A DNA stretch of 7,995 bases, from assembly GCA_003162995.1 (NCBI GenBank), contig PLUZ01000205.1, forward strand, positions 4,972 to 12,966, written 5' to 3'. Below are positions 1 through 7,037 of the stretch, in pieces. Source of the stretch: Methylocapsa sp. Lineage in GTDB: Bacteria > Pseudomonadota > Alphaproteobacteria > Rhizobiales > Beijerinckiaceae. Below the pieces are notes generated by a model. The model made no database searches, had not been told where the DNA came from, and was given only the letters and a program-made list of their open reading frames with translations. The translations under genes and the position numbers were made by a program. Positions within the stretch are counted from its first letter, which is position 1. Each line of letters opens with the position of its first letter.

Positions 1-93
1 AGAAACGTCTGGCAGTCCGGTGAATATGGTTTGAACGCGCAAGGGACGGTGCTTGCGGAGAGCGCTTACCCGAGAGATCCGGTGGAGCCGTAA
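1..93 (+). CDS. Possible C-terminal end of an upstream gene, product unknown
   Basis: Frame 1 is open from the window edge to a TAA at 91-93, giving 30 codons. The other two plus-strand frames close within about 35 bases. The peptide is polar, ends in Pro-Val-Glu-Pro, and shows no motif I recognise. With so few codons the open frame could be chance, so the call rests only on the edge position and an ordinary stop. No intrinsic terminator is visible just after it. Confidence 0.35.
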   Translation, partial: RNVWQSGEYGLNAQGTVLAESAYPRDPVEP

Positions 94-246
94 TCGCCGG
101 AACACGGAGGAAAATTGAACCAATGCCTTGCACTGAATCACAACGCGGCTTTCGCGTTCATAGGAAGTTCAGGCTAAGCGCAGCAATATGACCCCAACCC
201 CCAGGGACGAAGCCCTAAAGCCAACCGGCCCCGGAACCGTAATATC

Positions 247-252
247 AAGGAG
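247..252 (+). promoter_or_regulatory. Ribosome binding site that decides the start of the 260-604 gene
   Basis: AAGGAG lies 7 nt before the ATG at 260. The longer in-frame version from the ATG at 188 has no comparable site and would place 24 hydrophilic residues before the signal peptide. The internal start is therefore preferred. Confidence 0.75.
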
Positions 253-259
253 ATGTAAG

Positions 260-604
260 ATGACCAGCAAGTTGAGAAAAGCCGCCATAGGCGCCTTGGC
301 CGCTCTGACATTGGGAGCCGGCGTCACGGCGACCGCGACGCCTTCGGCGGCGCAGGGCTGGCGCAGCGGCTACCGGTGGAACGCTGGATATTGGCACGGC
401 GGATACTGGCGCGGCGGCTATTACGGCTGGGGCGCTGCACCGGTTGTGGCAGGTGTCATCGGCGGCCTTGCACTGGGCACGTTCGCCGCAGTGCCCTATG
501 CCTTCGGTCCGGCCTATTACGGCGGCTGTTATTGGCAGAACAGGCCAGTCTATGACGCCTGGGGCAATTTTGCCGGCTACGCGCCCGTCCAAGCCTGCTA
601 TTAA
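260..604 (+). CDS. Small secreted Gly/Tyr/Trp-rich protein, function unknown
   Basis: The protein has 114 residues from the ATG at 260. It begins with a classic Sec signal peptide: a basic start (Thr-Ser-Lys-Leu-Arg-Lys), a hydrophobic Ala/Leu/Gly core, and a likely cleavage site after Pro-Ser-Ala-Ala. The mature part opens with an aromatic repeat region (GYWHGGYWRGGYYGW). A short hydrophobic Gly/Ala segment follows (VVAGVIGGLALG), which could insert in a membrane or pack as a hairpin. The end has two cysteines 22 residues apart around a Tyr/Val-rich stretch. Small exported proteins of this style are common in Rhizobiales and are usually annotated as hypothetical. The protein is probably periplasmic or envelope-associated. 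It appears to be a single-gene unit, as a terminator follows within 50 bases. No function can be assigned. Confidence 0.8.
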   Translation: MTSKLRKAAIGALAALTLGAGVTATATPSAAQGWRSGYRWNAGYWHGGYWRGGYYGWGAAPVVAGVIGGLALGTFAAVPYAFGPAYYGGCYWQNRPVYDAWGNFAGYAPVQACY

Positions 605-650
605 TGCTGCATCTGGCGCTAAAATGGTGTAGATTTTTACCATGACGGAA

Positions 651-688
651 AAAGCCCAGCCTCACATGGGCGGGCTTTAACTTTTTTT
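651..688 (+). terminator. Rho-independent terminator after the 260-604 gene
   Basis: AAAGCCC (651-657) pairs with GGGCTTT (672-678). A bulged A is followed by an inner GCC/GGC extension of the stem. A tract of seven T (682-688) follows after AAC. It lies about 46 nt past the stop codon at 604. Confidence 0.8.
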
Positions 689-830
689 CAATTTCAAGCT
701 GAACCGGCGCAACTTTTTCGCTCGGCTCGCGTTTTATTTAATGTGTTACCGCGCACGTCCTGCCGGTTTTTTTTAATGAATATGCTCTTGCCGGCTTCCA
801 CTGCGCCGGCGGAGTGGAGCGGAAGAAGCT

Positions 831-1136
831 ATGATTCAGTCACGCAAATCCCTAGGGAACCAGGCCCTTAAATATGCCATGGCAGGTGTTGCGGTCATGT
901 GTCTTGGTGCGGCGGTGTTCGCGGCGCCTTTGACGATCACACCGAAAGCCAAGCTTTTCAGCGCCCAGCAGCGGAGTGGCGAGACGAAGTCGGCCTATGC
1001 GCCTCTTGGTAAAGGTCCGGCGTTTCAGCTTGGCCGTGCTGCGGCAGGCGAGGAAGAGGATTGCGTCAGGGTCACCCGTATGGTTGGTCCCGACGGCCGG
1101 GTCTATGTCACGCGCGGCTTGATTTGCCAGGAATAG
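831..1136 (+). CDS. Small secreted protein with C-terminal cysteine pair, function unknown
   Basis: The protein has 101 residues. A GGAAGAAG ribosome site lies just before the ATG. The N-terminus is a signal peptide: a basic, polar start of about 14 residues, then a hydrophobic core (MAGVAVMCLGAAVFA) with a likely Ala-X-Ala type cleavage near residue 32. The mature part is about 70 residues. It has a basic/polar first half, an acidic cluster (Gly-Glu-Glu-Glu-Asp), and a C-terminal module CVRVTRMVGPDGRVYVTRG followed by Leu-Ile-Cys. That module reads like a beta-hairpin (turn at Pro-Asp-Gly) closed by two cysteines. Similar short exported proteins are known in Rhizobiales without assigned function. 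The upstream gap (605-830) holds the previous terminator, a run of eight T (767-774), and a possible GCCGGC hairpin (790-810) just before the ribosome site. No promoter was recognised with confidence. Confidence 0.75.
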   Translation: MIQSRKSLGNQALKYAMAGVAVMCLGAAVFAAPLTITPKAKLFSAQQRSGETKSAYAPLGKGPAFQLGRAAAGEEEDCVRVTRMVGPDGRVYVTRGLICQE

Positions 1137-1238
1137 GGTTCCGGAAACACTCTCATAAGAAGAGAGGGCGGGGGCGATAGTGACTTTGTCGCGTGCCCGT
1201 TCCCGTTGAGAGATTAATGTTTCCGGCGATTTGAGATT

Positions 1239-1277
1239 AACGCCCGGGGTCTTATTGAGCCGCGGGCGTTTTATTTT
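1239..1277 (+). terminator. Rho-independent terminator downstream of the 831-1136 gene
   Basis: AACGCCCG (1239-1246) pairs perfectly with CGGGCGTT (1263-1270). The stem is followed by a T-rich tail through 1277. It lies about 100 nt past the stop at 1136. The stretch between (1137-1238) has a smaller CTCTC/GAGAG hairpin at 1150-1166 and an imperfect GC-rich fold around 1168-1204, but no gene. Confidence 0.7.
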
Positions 1278-1479
1278 GACCCGCAGCGCTCAGACCCCAC
1301 ACTTTCCGGGACAAGACGGAAGCGAAACCTTCTTCCGCCGCGGTCGGCACGCCGGCCAAACAGGCGACACGTACAATCTCCGCCTCATGTCCAAAGGAGG
1401 CGGAATTCGGGCCATGTGCTGCCGGATCAAACGCATCTTCATTGAACGCAGACCGGTGTACCTTACGCATCATCGCCAT
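1252..1479 (-). CDS. Doubtful small open frame overlapping the end of the 1463-1684 gene
   Basis: This minus-strand frame gives 75 residues from an ATG at 1479, where GAGG lies 6 nt upstream (79 residues if started at 1491). It overlaps the last codons of the 1463-1684 gene, which would allow translational coupling. The peptide is mixed in composition with no signal peptide, membrane segment or familiar motif. Its 3' end runs into the stem of the 1239-1277 terminator, which argues against it. It is listed because it is the only candidate in the 326-base gene-free stretch from 1137 to 1462. It could easily be a chance open frame. Confidence 0.25.
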   Translation of the reverse strand: MAMMRKVHRSAFNEDAFDPAAHGPNSASFGHEAEIVRVACLAGVPTAAEEGFASVLSRKVWGLSAAGQNKTPAAQ

Positions 1480-1684
1480 GTGCGGCCTCATTAATATTGA
1501 TTGTTTTCATGTTCGAAAAGTCGATGGCAACGGGCCTTTTTTCTTTCGCTGCCATCAATTGAAGCGTTTTGATTACATGCTCAAGCCGTCTATAGACTTC
1601 TTTATATTCTTCCGTTGTGGTGGGCAACGCAAGCGGCTTCAAACAATATTCTATAATTTCACGGGGCCGGTCCAATTTGTTCAT
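1463..1684 (-). CDS. Small charged cytosolic protein, unknown function
   Basis: The protein has 73 residues from an ATG at 1684, preceded by GGAG with an 8-nt gap. It is rich in charged and helix-favouring residues (for example TEEYKEVYRRLEHVIKTLQL) and probably forms one or two amphipathic helices. It has no signal peptide or recognised domain. A longer version from a GTG at 1765 would add 27 residues with a hydrophobic start, but it lacks a close ribosome site, so the short form is preferred. The gene lies 238 bases beyond the tetR stop on the same strand. A weak -10-like TAAAAT (1826-1831, minus strand) suggests it may have its own promoter. The DNA here looks more AT-rich than the neighbouring genes, which may hint at a different origin. 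I do not recognise the family. Confidence 0.5.
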   Translation of the reverse strand: MNKLDRPREIIEYCLKPLALPTTTEEYKEVYRRLEHVIKTLQLMAAKEKRPVAIDFSNMKTININEAAHGDDA

Positions 1685-1859
1685 CTCACTCGCTCCAACG
1701 CCGACTGCTCCTTCGCCGTAATACAGTTCAGTAATGAAAATGGCCACAAACAAAATCGCAAACACGCGACGAAGGTTTCCCGTAGGTAGTGCTCAGTTTG
1801 AAATTTACCTCATCCCAAATGCTTTATTTTAGAGCTCGATCCCGAAAATTTGCAGTCTT

Positions 1860-1889
1860 CGTGATCCCGGACAAGATGTGGGAATCACG
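1860..1889 (-). terminator. Hairpin beyond the tetR stop, possible terminator
   Basis: On the minus strand CGTGATtCCC pairs with GGGATCACG around an 11-nt loop: nine paired positions with one bulged T. It starts about 34 nt past the tetR stop. The following bases lack an immediate T-run (the nearest is TTTT about 10 nt on), so it may be a Rho-dependent or mRNA-stabilising structure instead. Confidence 0.35.
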
Positions 1890-1922
1890 GATGGCGGCGA
1901 GCGGCGTTTCGACGCTCTGCCG

Positions 1923-2588
1923 TTAGCTGCGCTTGGCAGAGCAAACGCCATAACGGGCGAGAAACATACTGACCGCTTCGTTGACATGGGTCCGCATCTT
2001 TTGATCGCTGAATGCGGCTTCCTCCGGCGCGATAAGCCCGAGGATCTGGTAATTGGCCACGATTGAGCCAATGAAAAGTTTAGCGGCGAGCTCGGGCTCG
2101 GGGCAGAATAGCTTTCCGCATCGCGTGGCGGAGACGAGGTAATTTGCAAATTGGTTCAGGAGCCTGGCCGGGCCTTGGGCGTAGAAAATCCGCCCGAGCT
2201 CCGGTTCCCGCGGCACTTCGGTGACAATCGCGCGGTAAAGCGAGAGCGAATCAGGATTGACGAGGAAACGCAGCAAATTCAGTCCAAGATCGCCCAGGAT
2301 CTCTCGCGGCGAGCCCTCGACGGATAATTCCCCCTCGTTGCCGCCGGTGATCCGCACCGAACGGCTCCGTATAACTTCAAAAAAAAGCCCCTCCTTGCTG
2401 CCGAAGTGCCGGTAAAGCGTTTCTTTCGAAGCGCTGGCTTCCTCCGCGATGATTTGCATCGTCGTCTCGGTGAACCCGCGGTGGAGAAAGACACGTTCGG
2501 CAACCGCAGCAATTTCCTCCCGGCGTTTCTCGCCGCGAGGCACGCGGCGCACTGCTTTTTCGGCGCAATTCTGCGGCGTCATTGACAT
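1923..2588 (-). CDS. TetR/AcrR-family transcriptional repressor of the adjacent efflux operon
   Basis: The protein has 221 residues. AGGAAG (2597-2602) lies 8 nt before the ATG at 2588. A second in-frame ATG at 2582 is an alternative that changes only two residues. Residues 20-73 are a standard TetR DNA-binding domain: a helix EEIAAVAERVFLHRGF, then the helix-turn-helix TTMQIIAEEASASKETLYRHF followed by GSKEGLF. The remaining 150 residues match the all-helical ligand-binding and dimerisation domain of the family and have the usual length. The gene is divergent from an EmrA/EmrB/NodT operon across a 125-bp gap that carries a 26-bp inverted repeat overlapping the operon promoter. The protein therefore very likely represses both the efflux genes and itself, and is released by a small-molecule substrate of the pump. 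The ligand cannot be told from the sequence. Confidence 0.92.
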   Translation of the reverse strand: MSMTPQNCAEKAVRRVPRGEKRREEIAAVAERVFLHRGFTETTMQIIAEEASASKETLYRHFGSKEGLFFEVIRSRSVRITGGNEGELSVEGSPREILGDLGLNLLRFLVNPDSLSLYRAIVTEVPREPELGRIFYAQGPARLLNQFANYLVSATRCGKLFCPEPELAAKLFIGSIVANYQILGLIAPEEAAFSDQKMRTHVNEAVSMFLARYGVCSAKRS

Positions 2589-2609
2589 GGGACCAGCTTC
2601 CTATATAAC
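2582..2609 (+). promoter_or_regulatory. Sigma70-type promoter of the efflux operon
   Basis: TTGACA (2582-2587, a full match to the -35 consensus) is followed after 16 nt by TATAAC (2604-2609, 5 of 6). Transcription would start near 2616, about 100 nt before the emrA-like start. The -35 box lies on the first codons of the divergent tetR gene, and the -10 box is inside the inverted repeat 2605-2630. Confidence 0.65.
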
Positions 2610-2630
2610 CGTACCATCTAGTACGCTTAT
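2605..2630. promoter_or_regulatory. Inverted-repeat operator for the TetR-family repressor
   Basis: The half-sites are ATAA-c-CGTAC and GTACG-c-TTAT, separated by six bases (2615-2620). Nine of ten positions in each arm pair, with one C/C mismatch. It overlaps the -10 box and predicted start point of the plus-strand promoter. It also covers a weak minus-strand -10 (TACTAG, 2618-2623) with TTGATT as -35 (2641-2646, 17-nt spacing), which could drive tetR. Length, symmetry and position fit a TetR dimer site. Binding itself is inferred. Confidence 0.75.
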
Positions 2631-2713
2631 CCTAACAATGAATCAATTCCTGCATTTCGGCAAGTCTTGTCTGGAAAGTTCACGGCTGTGCTAAACAATC
2701 GGCGATACAGCGC

Positions 2714-3892
2714 ATGACCGACGAGCGCATAGAAGACGATGCCGAGCATCATGAGGCTGATGTTCATGTCAGGGACCGCGACAAGGATGAGACCGCTGTA
2801 CCAACGGGCGCCGCCGCGGCTGGACAGAGGGAGCCGGGCGAGGCTGTCGACCATGCCAAGCGGCGCCCGTCCGTGTTGCTTGGCGGAAGCCTCGTTGTCG
2901 CGCTGCTGTTAGGCGGCGGCACCTATTATTGGCTTACGACCCGCAACATCGAATCAACGGACGACGCCTACACGGACGGGCGCGCCGTGAGCATTGCGCC
3001 GCAGGTCTCTGGTCAGGTCGTGTCGCTTGATGTGACCGACAATCAATTCGTCCGCAAAGGACAGCCGTTGATCCATATCGATCCTCGGCAATATGTGAAC
3101 GACCAAGGCTTTGCTCAAGGCGTGCTGGATACGGCGAAAAGCCAGCTCGCAGGTCTGAGATACGGTGCCGAGATCGCCCGCAAGAATTTTCCCGCATTAC
3201 TGGAACAGGCGCAAGCCCAACTCACCTCGGCGCAAGCTGCAGAGGTTAGGGCACAAGCTGATTATCAGCGCCAGCGCAGCCTGCCAAGGCAAGCAACCAC
3301 CCAGCAGGAGGTCGACGCCGCCACGGCCGCTCTACAGCAGGCGAAGGCTCAAGTGCAGTCAGCCGAGGCTCAAATATTACAAGCCCAGCCTGTGCCGCAG
3401 CAGATCGGCGTGGCCGATGCGCAAGTGGGTCAGCAAAAGGGCCAGACAGAACAAGCCCAGGCGCGGCTCGATCAGGCGGATTTAAACCTTTCCTGGACGA
3501 TCGTGACGGCGCCGCAGGACGGCTGGATCACCAAACGCAATGTCGAGATGGGCAATTACGTCACCGCCGGCCAGCAGATCTTTTCGATTGTTTCGCCCGA
3601 GGTTTGGGTGACCGCCAATTTCAAGGAATCCCAGCTCGCCCGGATACGTCCGGGGCAGCCCGTGAAGATCGCGGTGGACGCCTATCCCCAGCTCGACCTC
3701 AAGGGGCATGTGGACAGTGTTCAGCTTGGGTCGGGTTCGAAATTCACAGCTTTCCCGCCCGAGAACGCGACCGGCAATTTCATCAAGATCGTACAGCGCG
3801 TGCCGGTCAAGATCCTCATCGATAGCGGCCTCGATCCGGCGCTCCCTCTTCCGCTCGGCATTTCGGTCGTCCCGACGGTGAAGGTTCAATGA
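2714..3892 (+). CDS. emrA: EmrA-type membrane fusion protein (HlyD family) of a tripartite efflux pump
   Basis: The protein has 392 residues and is the periplasmic adaptor linking the inner-membrane transporter to the outer-membrane channel. It has a cytoplasmic acidic, His-containing tail (residues 1-50), one transmembrane helix (about 54-75), and the first half of the lipoyl-like domain (about 92-124, with APQVSGQV). An Ala/Gln-rich coiled-coil hairpin follows (about 130-256), then the second lipoyl half (260-294, with TAPQDGWITKRNV and GNYVTAGQ). A beta-barrel domain completes it (about 297-390). This order is that of E. coli EmrA. The cytoplasmic tail looks longer than usual, and the ATG at 2714 has no good ribosome site, but no other ATG exists in frame before the membrane helix. 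The stop overlaps the next start (ATGA), so the two are translationally coupled. It is expressed from the 2582-2609 promoter, presumably under TetR control. Confidence 0.9.
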   Translation: MTDERIEDDAEHHEADVHVRDRDKDETAVPTGAAAAGQREPGEAVDHAKRRPSVLLGGSLVVALLLGGGTYYWLTTRNIESTDDAYTDGRAVSIAPQVSGQVVSLDVTDNQFVRKGQPLIHIDPRQYVNDQGFAQGVLDTAKSQLAGLRYGAEIARKNFPALLEQAQAQLTSAQAAEVRAQADYQRQRSLPRQATTQQEVDAATAALQQAKAQVQSAEAQILQAQPVPQQIGVADAQVGQQKGQTEQAQARLDQADLNLSWTIVTAPQDGWITKRNVEMGNYVTAGQQIFSIVSPEVWVTANFKESQLARIRPGQPVKIAVDAYPQLDLKGHVDSVQLGSGSKFTAFPPENATGNFIKIVQRVPVKILIDSGLDPALPLPLGISVVPTVKVQ

Positions 3893-5463
3893 ACGAGGGC
3901 GGCGAAGCAGATATGCGGGGGTGGAAGCCCACGCACAACCGATGGGCAATTGCGGTTGTGGTCACTTTCGCGGCCTTCATGGAGATCCTCGATACGACGA
4001 TTGTCAATGTCGCCTTGCCGCATATCGCGGGTGGATTATCGACGAGCAATGACGAAGCGACTTGGACACTCACCTCATATCTTGTCGCCAACGGCATCGT
4101 GCTGACGATTTCGGGCTGGCTCAGCACAGTGTTCGGCCGCAAGCGTTATTTTCTGATCTGCCTTGGCATGTTCACGGTCTGCTCCTTTTTTTGCGGCACT
4201 GCGACCAGCCTGTCGCAACTCGTCGTCTTCCGGCTCATGCAGGGATTCTTCGGTGGTGGCTTGCAGCCGACTCAGCAAGCCATCATCCTCGATACTTTTC
4301 CTCCCGAACAGCGTGCCGCGGCATTCGGTGTCACCGCGATCGCCACGATTGTCGCACCGGTACTTGGGCCGACATTGGGGGGCTATCTGACCGATACTTA
4401 CAACTGGCGTTGGGTCTTTTTGATCAATATTCCAATTGGTGCTGCCGCGGTTTTTTTCGTCTCGGTGCTGGTCGAGGATCCGCCTTGGCTGAAGAGGCGG
4501 ACGTTGCATATCGATTTTGTTGGCCTGGCGCTGATCACGCTCGGATTTGGCTGTTTGCAAGTCATGCTGGATCGTGGCGAGAATGATGATTGGTTCGGAT
4601 CGCCTTTCATTCGAATCATGGCTGTTTTGGCGGTGCTTGGCATCCTCGGCGCGATTGGCTGGCTGTTGATCGCGAGGAAACCAGTCGTGAATCTCGACGT
4701 CTTCAAGGACAAGAATTTTGCGATGGGTAGCGTCCTCATTGGCGCGACTGGCGGGGTTCTTTATGCCGGCGCGGTCGCCATCCCGCAATTTGCGCAAACC
4801 GTCATCGGCTACACCGCGACTTGGGCTGGGCTCATCCTTTCACCAGGTGGCCTCGTCGTCATTCTTCTCATACCCATTGTCGGCCAGTTGATGAAAAGGG
4901 TTCAGATTCGCTTCATCATCGCGGTTGGGTTCTTCAGTATAGGATCGGCGTTCCTCTTTTCGAGCATGCTCGTGCCCGATATCGACTTGAGGACGCTGGT
5001 CCTCATGCGTGCCGCACAGACGGCGGGGCTTGCCTTCCTTTTCGTGCCGATCGCCACGATCACTTTCTCGACCTTACCGCGCGAGCTGAATGGTGACGCG
5101 ACGGCGCTTTTTGCGATGTTCCGAAATGTCTTCGGATCGATTGGAATTTCCTTGGCGAGCGCTATGATTATCGAGCGGGCGCAGGTCCACCAATCCTATC
5201 TCGCGCAATGGGCCACGCCTTTCCATGAGCCGTTCAACGAGTTGATCGCGAGTTACGAAAGGACGCTGACGGCGATGGGATATGCGGCGCGTGTGGCGCA
5301 TGATGTTGCCGTGGGGAGGGTCTATCAGGTCTACCGGACGCAGGCTGAGGTGCTCGGCTATTCCGATGTTTTCCTTTTCACCGCCATTGTCGCTTTCGCG
5401 GTCGTGCCACTCTGCTTCCTCCTCTCCGGCGTAAAAGGAGGCGGGCGTGGCGCGGCGCATTAA
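3889..5463 (+). CDS. emrB: EmrB/QacA-type MFS multidrug efflux transporter (DHA2, 14 helices)
   Basis: The protein has 524 residues and is the inner-membrane proton-coupled drug antiporter of the pump. Diagnostic DHA2 motifs are present. LDTTIVNVALP (34-44) has the membrane-embedded Asp35, GWLSTVFGRKR (76-86) is motif A, and Arg115 in FRLMQGFFGGG is motif B. Motif C is the GPTLGGYL segment (160-167), followed by NWRWVFLINIPIG (172-184). The length and many hydrophobic segments fit the 14-helix subclass. The start ATG at 3889 overlaps the emrA stop (ATGA), which favours coupling. An ATG at 3913 is an alternative that would drop eight residues. The next gene begins 17 nt after the stop. Substrates of this family include uncouplers, antibiotics and hydrophobic compounds, but the actual substrate cannot be read from the sequence. 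Confidence 0.93.
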   Translation: MNEGGEADMRGWKPTHNRWAIAVVVTFAAFMEILDTTIVNVALPHIAGGLSTSNDEATWTLTSYLVANGIVLTISGWLSTVFGRKRYFLICLGMFTVCSFFCGTATSLSQLVVFRLMQGFFGGGLQPTQQAIILDTFPPEQRAAAFGVTAIATIVAPVLGPTLGGYLTDTYNWRWVFLINIPIGAAAVFFVSVLVEDPPWLKRRTLHIDFVGLALITLGFGCLQVMLDRGENDDWFGSPFIRIMAVLAVLGILGAIGWLLIARKPVVNLDVFKDKNFAMGSVLIGATGGVLYAGAVAIPQFAQTVIGYTATWAGLILSPGGLVVILLIPIVGQLMKRVQIRFIIAVGFFSIGSAFLFSSMLVPDIDLRTLVLMRAAQTAGLAFLFVPIATITFSTLPRELNGDATALFAMFRNVFGSIGISLASAMIIERAQVHQSYLAQWATPFHEPFNELIASYERTLTAMGYAARVAHDVAVGRVYQVYRTQAEVLGYSDVFLFTAIVAFAVVPLCFLLSGVKGGGRGAAH

Positions 5464-5480
5464 TTGCTCCGGGATCGGAC

Positions 5481-6998
5481 ATGACTGACAGAAGCGGTAT
5501 GTTCGCTGCGGCGTTGGCCCTGCTTACGGTCTGCGGCTGCGTCTCCTCCGGGCCCGACTTCGAGCCGCCCGACCCAATGCTGCCAAGCGTTTCATTTTTC
5601 GGGAAGCCGGAGCCCGCAATTGCCGAAACGCTACTAGTACCAGGCGAGCTTGCGGGGGGCGATTCGAGATGGTGGGCGGTATTCCGCGATCCGATCCTGA
5701 CCTCGCTTGCCGAACGCATCGCAGACGCCAATCTCGATGTGCGCACAGCCACTCTCAGATTGGCCGAAAGCCGTTCCCAGCGCGGCGTGACCGCCTCGGC
5801 GGAATTCCCGGCACTCAATGGCGATGCGTCCTATCAGCGCGAATTATACAGCCAAAACGGTTTTTTGAGCCTGGCCAAACCCTTCGTCCCAGCGGGGACG
5901 CCGTTCATCATCCCGCCCATCAGCATATGGCAACCCGGTTTCGACGCCTCCTGGGAAATCGACTTTTGGGGCCACGTCCGCCGGCAAGTCGAAGCCGCCG
6001 ACGCGCAAGTCGAAGCCTCCGAATATCAGCGCCGCGACACGCTCGTCTCGAGTTTGGCGGAACTCGCGCGGGACTACATCGAGCTGCGTGGCGCTCAGAC
6101 GCAAATCGCCATTGCGAAAGCCAATCTGGCCAGTTCGAACGACATTCTGCAATTGACGAAGACCCGCGCCGAAAAAGGCCTGACGACTGGACTCGATGTT
6201 GAAAACGCCGCGGCGCAAGTCGAAGCGGTCCGCGCAACCCTGCCTACTCTCGAGGACCAGGAGACGGTGCAGATCAATGCTTTGAGCCTTCTTCTCGACG
6301 AGCCGCCAGGATCGCTGCGCAGCGAACTCGCACGGGCAAAACCGATCCCACCGGCGCCGCCACGCGTGCCGCTCGGTATTCCGTCCGAGCTCGCCCGCCG
6401 CCGCCCCGACATTCGTCAGGCGGAAGCGCAGCTTCACGCGGCAACGGCAACAATTGGTGTCGCCGTGGCCGATTTTTATCCAAAGGTAACATTCAATGGC
6501 AATGTCGAGCTCAACGCCCTCGATCTCAAAAACCTTTGGAAGGGCAGCTCGCTGCAATATGTTTTAGGACCAGCTGTTTCGCTGCCGATCTTCGAAGGCG
6601 GCCGCCTCAAATCGACCTTGGAATTTCGGGAGGCGCAGCAGCAGGAGGCGGCCATCGCCTATCATAAGACCGTGCTTCAGGCCTGGCACGAAGTGGTCAA
6701 TGCTTTGGTCGCCTATCGGACCGAACAAGAACGGCGCGCCCGTCTCAAGGCCCAGACCGATCATTCCCGTCAGGCCCTGGCGCTCTCGCGTGCGCGGTAC
6801 GCGAATGGAGTCGCCGATTTCATAACAACACTCGACGCCGAGCGGACCATGTTGCAGGCCGAATTGCAATATGCACAAAGCACAACGGCCGTATCGACAA
6901 ATCTCGTGCAGCTCTACAAGGCGCTGGGTGGCGGCTGGGAAGCGGCCTTTCCAGATGAGGGCGCAACGAGTGTCGCTGCCCTGCCACCCGTGCCGTAA
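5481..6998 (+). CDS. NodT/OprM-family outer-membrane efflux lipoprotein
   Basis: The protein has 505 residues and is the TolC-like outer-membrane channel of the pump. The N-terminus is a lipoprotein signal peptide with lipobox Val-Cys-Gly-Cys, giving lipidation at Cys20. Family landmarks are Trp64-Trp65 followed by FRDPIL, LARRRPDIRQAEAQL (304-318) with VAVADFYPKVTF at the start of the second repeat, and YANGVADFITTLDAER (440-455) near the C-terminus. The two outer-membrane-efflux repeats have the normal length. The gene starts 17 nt after the emrB stop. With emrA and emrB it forms one operon whose products span both membranes. The ribosome site (around CGGGATCGGA) is weak, so it probably relies on read-through translation. 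No T-tailed terminator is seen in the 39 bases before the convergent sufT stop. Confidence 0.92.
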   Translation: MTDRSGMFAAALALLTVCGCVSSGPDFEPPDPMLPSVSFFGKPEPAIAETLLVPGELAGGDSRWWAVFRDPILTSLAERIADANLDVRTATLRLAESRSQRGVTASAEFPALNGDASYQRELYSQNGFLSLAKPFVPAGTPFIIPPISIWQPGFDASWEIDFWGHVRRQVEAADAQVEASEYQRRDTLVSSLAELARDYIELRGAQTQIAIAKANLASSNDILQLTKTRAEKGLTTGLDVENAAAQVEAVRATLPTLEDQETVQINALSLLLDEPPGSLRSELARAKPIPPAPPRVPLGIPSELARRRPDIRQAEAQLHAATATIGVAVADFYPKVTFNGNVELNALDLKNLWKGSSLQYVLGPAVSLPIFEGGRLKSTLEFREAQQQEAAIAYHKTVLQAWHEVVNALVAYRTEQERRARLKAQTDHSRQALALSRARYANGVADFITTLDAERTMLQAELQYAQSTTAVSTNLVQLYKALGGGWEAAFPDEGATSVAALPPVP

Positions 6999-7037
6999 TT
7001 ATCGGGACTTCGGTACTGCTCAAGGCAGGAAGAGGGG

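Noticed and set aside
142..158. AACGCG/CGCGTT hairpin
   Set aside because: A short stem with no T-run after it, so not a credible terminator or known element.
115..191. Possible leader peptides (TTG at 115 or ATG at 123) after a GGAGG at 106-110
   Set aside because: Only about 20 codons, poor spacing or a rare start codon, and no attenuator structure before the next gene.
188..259. N-terminal extension of the first secreted protein
   Set aside because: No ribosome site for the ATG at 188, and it would put hydrophilic residues before a clear signal peptide.
233..262. GGAAC as the -35 of an EcfG-type stress promoter
   Set aside because: No CGTT at the right distance, and it lies too close to the start codon.
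767..774. Run of eight T as a second terminator
   Set aside because: No stable stem directly upstream.
1442..1789. Plus-strand 115-codon open frame
   Set aside because: Antisense to the better-supported 1463-1684 gene, with odd Cys/Phe-rich composition and no ribosome site.
4075..4797. Long minus-strand open frame of 240 codons inside emrB
   Set aside because: Antisense shadow of a clear transporter gene, with a highly charged composition lacking any motif.
5844..6557. Long minus-strand open frame of 237 codons inside the nodT-like gene
   Set aside because: Antisense shadow of a clear outer-membrane efflux gene; Arg/Asp-rich with no domain.
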